Positions 15,299 through 25,367 of a DNA stretch of 64,000 nucleotides are shown here, piece by piece. Every line of letters starts with the position of its first letter. The stretch's first letter is position 1. The translations under genes and the position numbers were made by a program. Source of the stretch: Pleomorphomonas oryzae DSM 16300 (GTDB taxonomy: Bacteria > Pseudomonadota > Alphaproteobacteria > Rhizobiales > Pleomorphomonadaceae). Where the stretch lies: the NCBI RefSeq assembly GCF_000422965.1, contig NZ_AUHB01000010.1, forward strand, positions 55,905 through 119,904. The letters are read 5' to 3'. Below the pieces are notes generated by a model that saw nothing but the letters and a program-made list of their open reading frames with translations, did not search any database and was not told where the DNA came from.

Positions 15299-17710
15299 AT
15301 GCTGTCGACCTACCTGAGCTACACGCTTCTGACCCGCGACTTGAACAAGTCGCTCGACCGGGTCGCCCAGCAGACCACGGTCAAGCGCGAGGCGGACTAT
15401 TACGAGGCCAACATCGGCAAGGTGAAATCGGTCGACGATTTCCTGAAGAACGACCGGCTCTATCGCTATGCCATGAAGGCCTACGGCCTTGAGGACATGA
15501 CTTATGCCAAGGCCTTCATGCGCAAGGTCCTGGATAGCGATCTCATGGATTCCACGAGCTTCGCCAACAAGCTGACCGATGCCCGCTACCGGCAGTTCGC
15601 TGCCGCCTTCTCGTTCAAGAACGGTGAGAGCGTCATCGCCCAGTCGCCCGACCAGACCGACGATCTCGTCGAACTTTACACCGCCGGGGTCAACAAGCAG
15701 GCGGCCTCCGTCGCCGAGGAAACCCGCTATTACAATGCCGCCATCGGCTACGTTCGCAACGTCAACGATCTCCTGAACAACGACCGGCTGCGCAGCTATG
15801 TGTTCACCGCCTTCGGCATCGACAGCAGCCGCTATTCGCGGCAGGACATGGCGGCCGTCCTCGCCAGCGATCCGGCCGATCCCGCGAGCTACGTCAACAC
15901 CGTCTGGGGGCCGCGCCGCGACGAGGCGACCACCTTGCGAAACACCGCGCGCGACGCCGTCAACGATACCAGCGCCAAGATCGACGACTATACGGCGCAA
16001 CTGAAACTACCCGGCGCCGATACGGCGGATCTGAACGCCAAGATCACCGAGCAGCGGCGCCTGCAAGCGGTGGCCTGGGCGGACATGAACACCCAGGATT
16101 CGGCACTCGCCACCATCAACCGTTACTTCGATCTCGCCGCCGCCTTCCAGTTCTCGGCCGATGGCACGCTCCCCGACGGGGTGAATGCCCAGACCGACGA
16201 AAGCCGCGATGTGACCAACCGCCGCTATGTCGTCAACCAGCCGAGAACCTCGCCCACCGGCGCGCTGATGGAAAGAAGCTTCTTCGAGGCCAAGGTGGCC
16301 AGCGCCCGAACCGTCGACGATCTCCTCAATGACGGCTCGGGCGGCGAGCGCATGGCCAAATTCCTGGGAACCGCCTTCGGTCTCGGAAGCATGCCACCGG
16401 CGACCATCAAGGGCATCCTGACCTCGGACCGCGACCCCGCCAATCCGACCAGCTTCGTCAATTCGTCCGGCCGGTGGAAGGAGCCCTTCACCCAACTGAT
16501 GAACACCTTCAACTTCAAGCAGGACGGCACGCTCGACCCCGCCGACAACGCACAAACAGCGGCGCAAACCCTGTCGACGACCAACCGTTACATGGCCGCC
16601 TACAACGACGCCGACGAGGAAGCCGATCGTCTGGCCATCAAGAACTTCCGCCAGAGCGTCTACTCGATCACCTCGCTCGACCAGTTCCTGAGGACACCGA
16701 AGGTCTATAACTTCGCCCTGCAATCGGTCGGTCTCGACCCGGCCAAGGTGCCGACGGATACCATCAAGAAGGTGCTGAAAAGCGACCTCAACGACCCCAA
16801 GAGCTACGTCTACCAGCTGAAGGACGATCGTTATCTCAAGCTGGCCCGCAGCTTCAATTTCGACAGCAAGGGCAACCTCACCACGCCGCTGGTGGCGCAG
16901 GACCGCAGCGAAATCGTCGAGATCGCCAAGGCCTACATCATCGCCAAGACCAAGTTCGCCAAGGGCGCCGAGCTGGTTTCGCTGCGCAAGAAGGCGGACG
17001 CCGACGCCAAATATTACCAGACCGCCGTCTCGGGCGTCGACAGCGTCGCCGATCTCCTGGCCGACCGGAAAGCCGTCGATATCCTGCTCACCGCCAAGGG
17101 CCTCGACCCCAAGAAGGTGACCAACGACTATCTCAAGAAGGTCCTGACGTCGGACCTCAAGGACCCCAAGAGCTTTGCCAACAAGGCGAGCGACAAGCGC
17201 TTTGCCGAGATCGCCAGCGCCTTCAACTTCGACAAGGCCGGTAACGTGGTGCGCGTGGTGACGACCGGACCGCAGAAGCCGATTCAGGTGCGCGAGACCG
17301 TCGGCGACTACAATCAGCAAACGCTTGAAACCCAGCAAGGCGACAGCAACCCCGGCGTTCGGCTCGCCCTCTATTTCCGCCGCAAGGCGGGCGATATCCG
17401 CACTGCCTACGACATTCTGGCCGACCCGGCGCTGGCCCAGGTGTTCCGCACGACCTACAGCATGCCCGACGCCATGGCCAACATGGACATCGACCAGCAG
17501 GCGCACGTCGTCGAAAAGTACCTCGACCTCAAGGAATTGTCCGATCCGACCAAGCTGGAGAAGTTCCTCAAGCGGTTCACGGCCATGTACGACCTCAAGA
17601 ATGGCCAGTCGGGAGGGTCATCGCTTGCCACCCTGATGCAGGGCGGACGCGGCAGCATCAACCAGAATACGCTGATGGCCATCGCCAAGCTCGGTCGTAC
17701 TCATGGGTGA
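15299..17710 (+). CDS. Large DUF1217 repeat protein
   Basis: An 803-residue protein made of about six copies of a DUF1217 unit of 100-140 residues. Each unit carries a D-L/F-L-x-N/D-D-R helix, a K/A-V-L-x-S-D-x-x-D-P-x-S-F/Y turn and ends in A-x-x-F-x-F. Units begin near residues 35, 160, 345, 470, 590 and 705. DUF1217 proteins occur in rhizobial flagellar clusters and may be secreted or structural. No signal peptide or membrane span is visible. ATG at 15299 has GAGGAG eight bases upstream. A chemoreceptor gene follows, consistent with a motility role. Confidence 0.8.
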   Translation: MLSTYLSYTLLTRDLNKSLDRVAQQTTVKREADYYEANIGKVKSVDDFLKNDRLYRYAMKAYGLEDMTYAKAFMRKVLDSDLMDSTSFANKLTDARYRQFAAAFSFKNGESVIAQSPDQTDDLVELYTAGVNKQAASVAEETRYYNAAIGYVRNVNDLLNNDRLRSYVFTAFGIDSSRYSRQDMAAVLASDPADPASYVNTVWGPRRDEATTLRNTARDAVNDTSAKIDDYTAQLKLPGADTADLNAKITEQRRLQAVAWADMNTQDSALATINRYFDLAAAFQFSADGTLPDGVNAQTDESRDVTNRRYVVNQPRTSPTGALMERSFFEAKVASARTVDDLLNDGSGGERMAKFLGTAFGLGSMPPATIKGILTSDRDPANPTSFVNSSGRWKEPFTQLMNTFNFKQDGTLDPADNAQTAAQTLSTTNRYMAAYNDADEEADRLAIKNFRQSVYSITSLDQFLRTPKVYNFALQSVGLDPAKVPTDTIKKVLKSDLNDPKSYVYQLKDDRYLKLARSFNFDSKGNLTTPLVAQDRSEIVEIAKAYIIAKTKFAKGAELVSLRKKADADAKYYQTAVSGVDSVADLLADRKAVDILLTAKGLDPKKVTNDYLKKVLTSDLKDPKSFANKASDKRFAEIASAFNFDKAGNVVRVVTTGPQKPIQVRETVGDYNQQTLETQQGDSNPGVRLALYFRRKAGDIRTAYDILADPALAQVFRTTYSMPDAMANMDIDQQAHVVEKYLDLKELSDPTKLEKFLKRFTAMYDLKNGQSGGSSLATLMQGGRGSINQNTLMAIAKLGRTHG

Positions 17711-17861
17711 TGAAGGACAAGCAAGTCGAAGTCGAGCATCGCCGAGGTGATCGTTAGCCGGCGTCAGGTAATGGGGTCGGCTTTCGATTAACGCCAAATT
17801 AGACATGTCCGCCCATCATTTGGCCAACATTGACCTGTGGCCGAGTGAAGGCAACCATCCC

Positions 17862-19532
17862 ATGAAAAACCTCTCGATTGCTCGGAAGATCCTTGCCGTT
17901 GTCCTTTTGGTTGGTCTTGTTGCCGTATCGATCGCCGTTGTCGGCTGGGTCGAGCTCAAATCGACCACCGAGACCTACACCGAGGTCGGCCGCTCCGAAG
18001 AGGCGGCCCGCGAGGCGATGGACCTGCGCATCGACATCATCGCCATCAGCCGCATGACCTACCAGCTGGCGCAGGCACCGGAAAAGGCGGCCGATTTCAA
18101 GACGGAGGCTGCCAAGCGGTCGTCCGAAATGCTGGCCCGCCTGCCCAAGCTCGAAGCGGTGGCCGACGCCAGCGAGAAGACGCAGCTTGCCGACGTGCGC
18201 GGCTCGCTCGAAGCCTATTTCAAGGCGATCGACGCCATGGTCGACGCCGCCGCCACCGGCGACAAGGCGGCCGTCGCAACCGCCCTTGATAAGGCGTTGG
18301 ATGGCCAGAAGGACGTCACCGCCAAGGTGAAGGTCTACAGCACCTATTCCTCCGACAAGATGGCGGCCGCCCGCGCCGACGCCGGTGCCCAGGCCGACCG
18401 CTCGGCCCTCGTCCTGCTGCTGTCGGCCACCGTGGCGACCATTCTCGGCATCGGCATCAGCCTGCTGCTCGCCAACCGTGGCATCGCCCGGCCGATCGTC
18501 GCCCTCACCTCGGCGATGCATCGCATGGCCGGCGGCGACCTTGCCGTCGACCTGCCCGACGCCATGAGGCGCGACGAGATCGGCGCGATGATCGGCGCCG
18601 TCGCCAGCTTCCGCAACGACCTCTCCGAGCGCCAGCGCCTGCAGAAGGAGGCAGAACTGCGCGACAGCCAGTTGGCGGTCGAGCGCCGCCGCATGATGGA
18701 AGAGATTGCCGCCAACTTCGAACGCCAGGTCGGCGAGCTGGTTTCCTCGCTGTCGGTTGCCGCCACCGATATGCAGACCACGGCCATCGCCATGTCCGGC
18801 AGTGCCGGCGAAACCAGCCATGCCGCCGGCGAACTGTCGCAAGCGGCCGGTCAGACCACCGACAACGTCCAGACCGTGGCCGGCGCCACCGAGGAACTGG
18901 CGACCAGCGCCCGCGAGATCGGCGAGCGCATCCTGACGGCCTCGCGCCTTGCCGCCGAGGCGGTGGGCCAGGTGGAGCGCACCGACCACGATGTGCAGAC
19001 ACTGGCCAGCGGCTCCCAGACCATCGGCGACATCGTCCAATTAATCCGCGGCATTGCCGAGCAGACCAACCTTCTCGCCCTCAACGCCACCATTGAGGCC
19101 GCCCGCGCCGGCGAATCCGGCAAGGGCTTCGCTGTCGTGGCGCAGGAAGTGAAGACGCTGGCCAGCCAGACGGCCAAGGCCACCGAGGAAATCTCCGCCC
19201 AGATCGATCAGTTGCAGGCGGCCACCCACAACGCCGTCGGCAACATCAAGGGCATCGGCGAAGCCATCAAGCGCATGCACACCGCCTCCAACGACGTGGC
19301 GGCGGCCGCTGAGGAACAGCAGGCGGCAACGCAGGAAATCGCCCGCTCGATCACCGAGGTGGCCAACGGCACCAATGGCGTCGTCCGGCGCGTCGAGACC
19401 GTCTACCGCAATGCGGCCGAAACCGGCACCGGCGCCGACCGGATGCAGGCGACCGCCCGCATGCTGGCCGACAACGCCACCCGCCTCAAGGAGCAGTTCA
19501 AGGCCCTGCTCGACGGCATCCGCGCCGCCTGA
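17862..19532 (+). CDS. Methyl-accepting chemotaxis protein
   Basis: A 556-residue chemoreceptor. TM1 is at about residues 8-28 and TM2 at about 184-206, bounding a four-helix periplasmic sensor domain. A HAMP domain ([23 protein letters not shown]) follows, then the signalling domain with the conserved hairpin tip [21 protein letters not shown] at about residues 399-419. The ATG at 17862 is preferred to an upstream ATG at 17805, because [11 protein letters not shown] begins the first membrane helix. No C-terminal CheR-binding pentapeptide is seen. The ligand is unknown. Confidence 0.93.
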   Translation: MKNLSIARKILAVVLLVGLVAVSIAVVGWVELKSTTETYTEVGRSEEAAREAMDLRIDIIAISRMTYQLAQAPEKAADFKTEAAKRSSEMLARLPKLEAVADASEKTQLADVRGSLEAYFKAIDAMVDAAATGDKAAVATALDKALDGQKDVTAKVKVYSTYSSDKMAAARADAGAQADRSALVLLLSATVATILGIGISLLLANRGIARPIVALTSAMHRMAGGDLAVDLPDAMRRDEIGAMIGAVASFRNDLSERQRLQKEAELRDSQLAVERRRMMEEIAANFERQVGELVSSLSVAATDMQTTAIAMSGSAGETSHAAGELSQAAGQTTDNVQTVAGATEELATSAREIGERILTASRLAAEAVGQVERTDHDVQTLASGSQTIGDIVQLIRGIAEQTNLLALNATIEAARAGESGKGFAVVAQEVKTLASQTAKATEEISAQIDQLQAATHNAVGNIKGIGEAIKRMHTASNDVAAAAEEQQAATQEIARSITEVANGTNGVVRRVETVYRNAAETGTGADRMQATARMLADNATRLKEQFKALLDGIRAA

Positions 19533-19566
19533 CGCCTGATAGCCACCCGATACGGACCTGGATCTC

Positions 19567-19592
19567 GGCCGCCTGCTACCCCGCAGGCGGCC
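19567..19592 (+). terminator. Hairpin after the chemoreceptor gene
   Basis: GGCCGCCTGC and GCAGGCGGCC form a perfect 10-bp stem around TACCCC, 34 bp past the stop. The following sequence (GCAGTTCTATTCC) is only weakly T-rich, so termination may be partial. Confidence 0.55.
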
Positions 19593-19688
19593 GCAGTTCT
19601 ATTCCGGGAACCGAAACGGCTTGCTTTTCGCACGGTTTGACCTTGCGCGAGCCGGCTCGCCGCAATAGAGCAGGAGGGTCGTATTTAA

Positions 19689-20933
<1,245 letters not shown>

Positions 20934-20957
20934 GCGCTAGGGGCCAGAATCGAACAG

Positions 20958-20988
20958 GGGATCGGAGCTTCGGCTCCGGTCCCTTTTT
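20958..20988 (+). terminator. Rho-independent terminator after aspartate aminotransferase
   Basis: An 11-bp stem (20958-20968 with 20973-20983) is closed by a TTCG tetraloop and followed by five T. It overlaps the stop of the convergent regulator gene at 20987. Confidence 0.9.
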
Positions 20989-21937
20989 ATTTCCGGCGCC
21001 GGATAAAAGACTGCTCCAGTAGTTCCTTGCCCCAATGCGTGCCGACATGCTGCTCGGCCAGCACGAAGCCGCGCGACTCGTAGAGGTGGCGGGCGGCATT
21101 GAGGCCGGCGAAGGTCGACAGATGCGTTTCGCGGACGCCGCGTTGATCGGCGAAAGCGAGCGCCGTATCCAGGAGCTGCTTGCCGGCACCGCCGCCGCGC
21201 ACGCCGTCGCTGACGATGAACCAGCGCAGATGGGCGATATCAGCGCCCATGTCCTCGCCGTCGATCGCCAGCGAGCCGACGATGTTACCGCCTTGCTGCA
21301 AGGTCCAGATGCCATTGCACGGGCTGTCGAGGCGACCGCAGAACTCCGCCAGTCCGCCTGATACCAGCGACTCGAAGCGCGCGCCCAGCCCATGTTCCCG
21401 CGCATAGTAGAGCGCATGCATTTCGGTGATGCGGGCAATCAAGCCCGGCCGATAACCGGCGACGATCTCGATCGGAGCAGAACCGCTGTCGCTCCGCCCT
21501 TGAAGCGCCGCGCTGTAGAGACGCAAGCCCTCCAGCACGGCGCGGTCCTCGCCCTCCCCCAGGCGGCCGAGCGCGCCGGTCACCTGACGGCGGGCAAAGG
21601 CATGGATCGCCGCCACGCGCGCCCGTCCCTCAGCCGTCAGCGACAGCATCTTGACGCGACCGTCGGTCTCTCCGGTCGTCTCCGCCACGTCGCCGAGGGC
21701 TACCAGCTTGCGCAGCAGGCGGCTGACGCTGGATTTTTCCAGCCGGAGCAGACCGCCGAGGTCGCGCGCCGTCACACCGCCCTTCTCAATCTCGATCAGC
21801 GCATGAACGGAGGATGGCGACAGATCGGTGCCGGCGAAGGCACCACCCATGAAGCCCCAGGCGCGCACCATCTGGCGCGACAGGGAACGGATTTCTTCGA
21901 CGACAGCGGGATTGGCGTTCACTTGGAATGGCCCCAT
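20987..21937 (-). CDS. MarR-GNAT fusion protein
   Basis: A 316-residue fusion. Residues about 1-150 are a MarR winged helix (LSPSSVHALIEIEKGGVTARDLGGLLRLEKSSVSRLLRKL). Residues about 165-310 are a GNAT acetyltransferase with the acetyl-CoA loop VRGGGAGKQLL. Such fusions may sense or acetylate a small molecule while controlling nearby genes. A perfect GTTGTA-N3-TACAAC palindrome lies 6 bp upstream of its start, so autoregulation is likely. It converges on aspartate aminotransferase. Confidence 0.9.
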   Translation of the reverse strand: MGPFQVNANPAVVEEIRSLSRQMVRAWGFMGGAFAGTDLSPSSVHALIEIEKGGVTARDLGGLLRLEKSSVSRLLRKLVALGDVAETTGETDGRVKMLSLTAEGRARVAAIHAFARRQVTGALGRLGEGEDRAVLEGLRLYSAALQGRSDSGSAPIEIVAGYRPGLIARITEMHALYYAREHGLGARFESLVSGGLAEFCGRLDSPCNGIWTLQQGGNIVGSLAIDGEDMGADIAHLRWFIVSDGVRGGGAGKQLLDTALAFADQRGVRETHLSTFAGLNAARHLYESRGFVLAEQHVGTHWGKELLEQSFIRRRK

Positions 21938-22317
21938 AATTTAGTTGTATCGTACAACCAATATCCCGGAATGCAACGAAGTCCACCCGTTTCTCCGCCG
22001 TCCGAGGCGTGCCCCATTGTCGCGTCAGCTTCTGAAAAAGCGACCTTTTGCCTTTACGTGGCGTTAACCAAGCTGCGCAGCGGTCGCACCTCAACCCACT
22101 GAAAGAAATAACGAATCATAAACCACTCGTCTTCTCCACCAACCCTCCACCGGTCAAGTGTTAACCCCGCCACAAAATCGCCACGATATCTCCCGTCACC
22201 CACCTCAATCCCGGCATGGGTGCGACCCATTCGCACGTCATACCTCAGCCCATCGAAAGTCACCGACCGAAGGCCCGGTTGGTCCCGAGATAAGCTGAAG
22301 CGGCAAGGACGAGAACG
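21938..22317. other. Intergenic region between MarR-GNAT and a small membrane protein
   Basis: The gap is 380 bp. Apart from the MarR-type operator at its left edge I see no convincing gene, terminator or RNA. Antisense frames across it lack ribosome sites and family features. Confidence 0.5.
21944..21958. promoter_or_regulatory. MarR-type operator
   Basis: GTTGTA-TCG-TACAAC is a perfect 15-bp palindrome of the TTGTA/TACAA kind bound by many MarR proteins. It sits 6 bp before the MarR-GNAT start, overlapping the likely promoter. Confidence 0.75.
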
Positions 22318-22734
22318 ATGACGGACAGGATCGACGACACCCCATTCAATAGCACCACCGGACACCACGAACTCTCAGTCGGCGCCGGCGCTTCGATCGT
22401 CATCGCGGTTGCCACGTCGCTCATCCTGGCGGTGACGCTGCTGTTTGCCAGCTTGTCGCCGGTGAGAGCGGCCGAAATCGTGCCGGCCGTCGCCACGCTC
22501 GACACCGAGACCGGCGCCATCCACCCGGCAGGCAATCCCGTTCCCTATGTCAAGGAGCTGCCGCGCGACATGAGCTACTCGATCGCCCCCGCCGGCACGC
22601 CGGCCGGTGGCCGTTCCGACAGCCTGGCGCTGATCGTCGTCATGGCCGTTCTGGCCGGCTGGCTGACGGTATCGGCCGACCTCTGGCGCGCCCTGTTCAA
22701 TCGGGTTAAAAGCTGGGATCGCTCGCGCTCGTGA
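22318..22734 (+). CDS. Small hypothetical membrane protein
   Basis: A 138-residue protein with two hydrophobic segments, at about residues 24-47 (SIVIAVATSLILAVTLLFASL) and 102-117 (LALIVVMAVLAGWLTV), separated by a Pro-rich linker. The C-terminus is basic. No family is recognised. An AAGGACGAG purine stretch precedes the ATG. It lies 12 bp before the DUF1499 gene, so the two probably form an operon. Confidence 0.65.
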   Translation: MTDRIDDTPFNSTTGHHELSVGAGASIVIAVATSLILAVTLLFASLSPVRAAEIVPAVATLDTETGAIHPAGNPVPYVKELPRDMSYSIAPAGTPAGGRSDSLALIVVMAVLAGWLTVSADLWRALFNRVKSWDRSRS

Positions 22735-22746
22735 CCCCGGTATCCA

Positions 22747-23364
22747 ATGTCCCCTCTGCGTTTCCTCGGTTTGGTGCTCGCGGCCCTCTTAGGGGCATTC
22801 ATGCTCCTCGTGCTGGCCTTCTACACCTACGGACGGGAAGCAAGCTGGGACGCGGCGTTCGGCTCGCCGGATCTCGGTCCCTATGATTTCTCGGTGCCCT
22901 CGCGCACCGGCAAGCTCAACGACAGCCTGGCCTGCCCGGCCGACGAATGCAAAAAGGGCATCCCCGACATCGAGACGCGCCGTTACGACCTGCCGCCGGC
23001 CTCCCTGTTCGCCATCGTCGAGAAAGTGGTGAGGCACCTGCCGGGCAAGGTGCGCGTCGTCGGCGCGAACCCGGTCAATACGCGCCTCAGGGCGATCGTC
23101 TTCTCGCCGGCCCTGCGCATGCCCACGACACTGTCGGTGATGGTTACACCCGCCCGTGGCGGCGGGGCTTTCCTTTACATCTACTCGCGCAGCCAGATCG
23201 GCTACTATGACCTCGGCCGCAACACCGCCAACGTCGTGGCCTTGATCGCCGCCATCGACGCTGAACTGGCGGCGGCGACGCCCGTCGCGACGCCCCAGAC
23301 CGGGCCAGCCAAGCCGCCCCCCTCTGCCAAGCCAGCCCCTGCCCCAGCCACACCCAAGAAATGA
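22747..23364 (+). CDS. DUF1499 family protein
   Basis: A 205-residue protein. An N-terminal membrane anchor spans about residues 5-26, and a DUF1499 domain follows with the NDSLACPADEC motif (the NxxxxCP signature of the family), RAIVFSPALRMPTTLSV and RSQIGYYDLGRN. The last 30 residues are Ala/Pro-rich and low-complexity. DUF1499 proteins are envelope-associated and of unknown function. Confidence 0.85.
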   Translation: MSPLRFLGLVLAALLGAFMLLVLAFYTYGREASWDAAFGSPDLGPYDFSVPSRTGKLNDSLACPADECKKGIPDIETRRYDLPPASLFAIVEKVVRHLPGKVRVVGANPVNTRLRAIVFSPALRMPTTLSVMVTPARGGGAFLYIYSRSQIGYYDLGRNTANVVALIAAIDAELAAATPVATPQTGPAKPPPSAKPAPAPATPKK

Positions 23365-23365
23365 A

Positions 23366-23398
23366 AGAACCGCCCGCGGCAAATGCCAGGGCGGTTCT
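23366..23398 (+). terminator. Hairpin terminator after the DUF1499 gene
   Basis: AGAACCGCCC (23366-23375) and GGGCGGTTCT (23389-23398) form a perfect 10-bp stem immediately after the stop, followed by CTCGTT. Confidence 0.65.
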
Positions 23399-23410
23399 CT
23401 CGTTAAGCCT

Positions 23411-23503
23411 TGATCCGAAAAGTCTGCGCCTTTTCGGGCAGATGTGGTGATTTCTTTTCCGCATCCGCTTTATCCGAAAAGTCTGCAACTTTTCGGGCAG
23501 ATG
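23411..23503. repeat. Two copies of a short palindromic repeat
   Basis: The unit TCCGAAAAGTCTGC-NN-TTTTCGGGCAGATG occurs at about 23411-23444 and again at about 23470-23503. They are 59 bp apart and differ at two loop bases. Each folds with a CGAAAAG / CTTTTCG stem. The second ends at the HdeA-like stop, so it may also serve as that gene's terminator. Confidence 0.7.
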
Positions 23504-23504
23504 C

Positions 23505-23795
23505 TTATTCGTCTGCCGGCACCAGATCCATGATCTTCTTGTCGGGTTCGTTGGCGCACTCGCCAGCGATCTGCTTCACGTTGGCCACCAGCTGATCCAT
23601 GTCGATCACCGTGTTGCCGCTCTGATGGCTGAGATAGCCGTCGATCCAGACCACCGTCGGCAGAATGCCCTCTTCGTCGGCCAGGAACTGCTTGCAGGTG
23701 AGCTCGGCCATATCGACCTTCTCGCCGGCCGCGGCCAGCGTCGGCAGAACGGCGAACAATGCGCCGACACCGGCGGCGACCCAAACTGATTTCAT
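23505..23795 (-). CDS. HdeA-family periplasmic protein
   Basis: A 96-residue protein with a signal peptide to about residue 23 (VWVAAGVGALFAVLPTLAAAG) and the HdeA/HdeB layout. Two conserved Cys residues (in LTCKQFL and AGECANEP) should form the structural disulfide. HdeA proteins are periplasmic acid-stress chaperones; a role in acid tolerance is inferred from family only. GGGG precedes the ATG at a usable distance. Confidence 0.82.
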   Translation of the reverse strand: MKSVWVAAGVGALFAVLPTLAAAGEKVDMAELTCKQFLADEEGILPTVVWIDGYLSHQSGNTVIDMDQLVANVKQIAGECANEPDKKIMDLVPADE

Positions 23796-23947
23796 GATAT
23801 GCCCCTTCCCCAGTAAACCAGCCGCAGACGTTCGCGCCTGCCATCACCGGCTAATCCTTCATAACATGAAACACTTGAGGCTTGGTGAAGGCGGTATCGG
23901 CCGCCGTACCATTTGAAGCCGGCGCCGTAGGCCTCAGAAAACGACAA

Positions 23948-23977
23948 AGCGCCCGAACCGGTCAGGTATCGAGCGCT
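23948..23977 (-). terminator. Terminator of DUF3563 cassette A
   Basis: Read leftwards the RNA is AGCGCUCGA / UCGGGCGCU with a 12-base loop, then UUUGUCGUUUU. One pair is a G-U wobble that would be a C-A mismatch in the opposite direction, which supports leftward use. Confidence 0.75.
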
Positions 23978-24019
23978 ACACGTCGTGGTCAGGCTTGTCG
24001 GCTTGCTGCCGTCAGATCC

Positions 24020-24178
24020 TCAGAGGCCGAGGGTCCGGTTGAGGTTGCGGCGGCTCAAGTTACGCTCGCGGGCTTCGAGGTCGTAACGGTCGCCGGCTTC
24101 GTTGAGGTAGGCCAGGTCGCGCTCGGCCTGGGTGGGAAGGCTGAAGAGCTTGGCGGTACGCTTGAGGGTGGCGAACAT
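24020..24178 (-). CDS. DUF3563 small protein, copy A
   Basis: A 52-residue protein that starts MFATLKRTAKLFS and continues with AERDLAYLNEAGDRYDLEAR and the basic tail RERNLSRRNLNR. The AYL and DLE motifs fit the DUF3563 family of tiny bacterial proteins with no known function. A GAAGGA ribosome site lies just upstream, and a hairpin (CCGGA-AACC-TCCGG) ends next to it. The gene is oriented leftwards with its own terminator, so it is probably monocistronic. Confidence 0.8.
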   Translation of the reverse strand: MFATLKRTAKLFSLPTQAERDLAYLNEAGDRYDLEARERNLSRRNLNRTLGL

Positions 24179-24261
24179 TTGGTTTTTCCTTCTTCCAGAC
24201 CGGAGGTTTCCGGCCTCTTTCTCTCATTTCTTTTTGCACCCTCAATATAAGTCCGGTTGCC

Positions 24262-24300
24262 CTTGCGAGCTAATCGCAAGTTCTGAAAGTCACCTTCAGA
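24262..24300. promoter_or_regulatory. Inverted-repeat pair upstream of DUF3563 copy A
   Basis: CTTGCGA-N5-TCGCAAG (24262-24280) is followed at once by TCTGAA-N7-TTCAGA (24282-24300). The second is kept in all three cassettes, with its 7-base spacer varying in sequence, as expected of a protein-binding site. A TATATT-like -10 (cAATATAAg on the + strand) lies closer to the gene. Confidence 0.6.
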
Positions 24301-24344
24301 TTCTCTGTGGGGGATGCTCGCTCAAACCACCCTGACGCCGTGCT

Positions 24345-25229
24345 TCACGCTTGAGGCCAGGAACTCGCAACCGTGGACACCAGCGTTTGCACCGGCGAGG
24401 AAATCAAGGGACGATAGGCGATGGCCAGCATCAGAGGCGCCGGTCCGTCGACGAGCGGTCGCATGGTCAAGGTCGCCGGCATCAGGCGCTCGGCGTAATC
24501 GGGCATCAGCGAGAAACCGTCCGTCGCCATGATCAGCGAAAAGGTGGAGGCAATGTCCCCGGCGACGTGGGTCGGCGACAGGGCAAGACCGCGCTGCTGC
24601 CCCCAGGTATCGATCTCGCCGCGCAGAAAGGGCGCCACACGTTGGTTGACGGCAACGTAGGTATGGCCGACGAGGTCGGCAAAGGTCAGCTCGGGTCGGA
24701 GCGCCAGGGGATGGCCGGTCTGCAGGAATACGCTGATACGATGGCGGTCGATCGGCTCGAAATGCAGGTCGAGATCGGTCACCGAGGGACGAGCAAAGGC
24801 GAGGTCCAGATTGCCGTCCTTGAGATACTGAATCAGCGCGGTGGACGGAGCGCTGGTCACCTCGATATCGACCTCGCCGGCGATCTCGCGTGCCAGCCGC
24901 CGGAACTCGGGCAGCACGAAGGTTTCCAGCCCCGGAATAATACCGACGCGGATCATCATCGGCGCGTTGCGCACTACGTCGATGGCGTCGTCGAGCTGCT
25001 TCAGCACCTGCCGAACATGGCCGAGAAACAGCCGGCCGGAACGAGTGAGAGCCACGCCCCGCACCTGCCGGTCGAACAGCTCGACGCCCAATTCCCGTTC
25101 CAGATCCTTGAGTTGGCGGCTGAGCGACGGCTGCGCCGTGTGCAGACGCGTCCTGGCCGCGCCGCTGACGCTGCCCTCGTCGGCCACGGCCACGAAATAG
25201 CGAAGGTGCCTCAGCTCCATTGCGTACAT
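24345..25229 (-). CDS. LysR-family transcriptional regulator
   Basis: A 294-residue LysR regulator. The HTH is at about residues 4-62 (RHLRYFVAVADEGSVSGAARTRLHTAQPSLSRQLKDLE), followed by an effector domain. The start at 25229 has GGGAG five bases upstream; ATG at 25220 is an alternative. It is divergent from the Fe-S flavin oxidoreductase gene 138 bp away, its probable target. Confidence 0.9.
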   Translation of the reverse strand: MYAMELRHLRYFVAVADEGSVSGAARTRLHTAQPSLSRQLKDLERELGVELFDRQVRGVALTRSGRLFLGHVRQVLKQLDDAIDVVRNAPMMIRVGIIPGLETFVLPEFRRLAREIAGEVDIEVTSAPSTALIQYLKDGNLDLAFARPSVTDLDLHFEPIDRHRISVFLQTGHPLALRPELTFADLVGHTYVAVNQRVAPFLRGEIDTWGQQRGLALSPTHVAGDIASTFSLIMATDGFSLMPDYAERLMPATLTMRPLVDGPAPLMLAIAYRPLISSPVQTLVSTVASSWPQA

Positions 25230-25367
25230 ATCTCCCGAGTATGGCAATCACGCCTATCAAGTCTTTGTAGAGATGGCAACGCTAGTTCTAGGCTGACGCC
25301 AACCTGCCCGGCTGGGCAGCAGGCAGTCGCCAGTAACCAGAGGCGCGGGGCTTGAACCGCGAACACC

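Larger units (their letters stand above)
23937..24302 (-). repeat. DUF3563 cassette, copy A
   Basis: This is the first of three near-identical units of about 365 bp. Each holds a terminator, a 51-52-residue ORF, a hairpin-bearing leader, a promoter-like region and two inverted repeats. The non-coding leader is almost base-for-base identical to copy B over roughly 110 bp. The other copies are at 27439-27802 and 29645-30012. Confidence 0.85.

Noticed and set aside
16007..17506. 499-codon antisense frame in the DUF1217 gene
   Set aside because: No recognised features; the + strand frame has clear internal repeats and a ribosome site.
22054..22368. 104-codon leftward frame in the gap before the small membrane protein
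   Set aside because: It overlaps the start of a better-supported gene and has no recognisable features.
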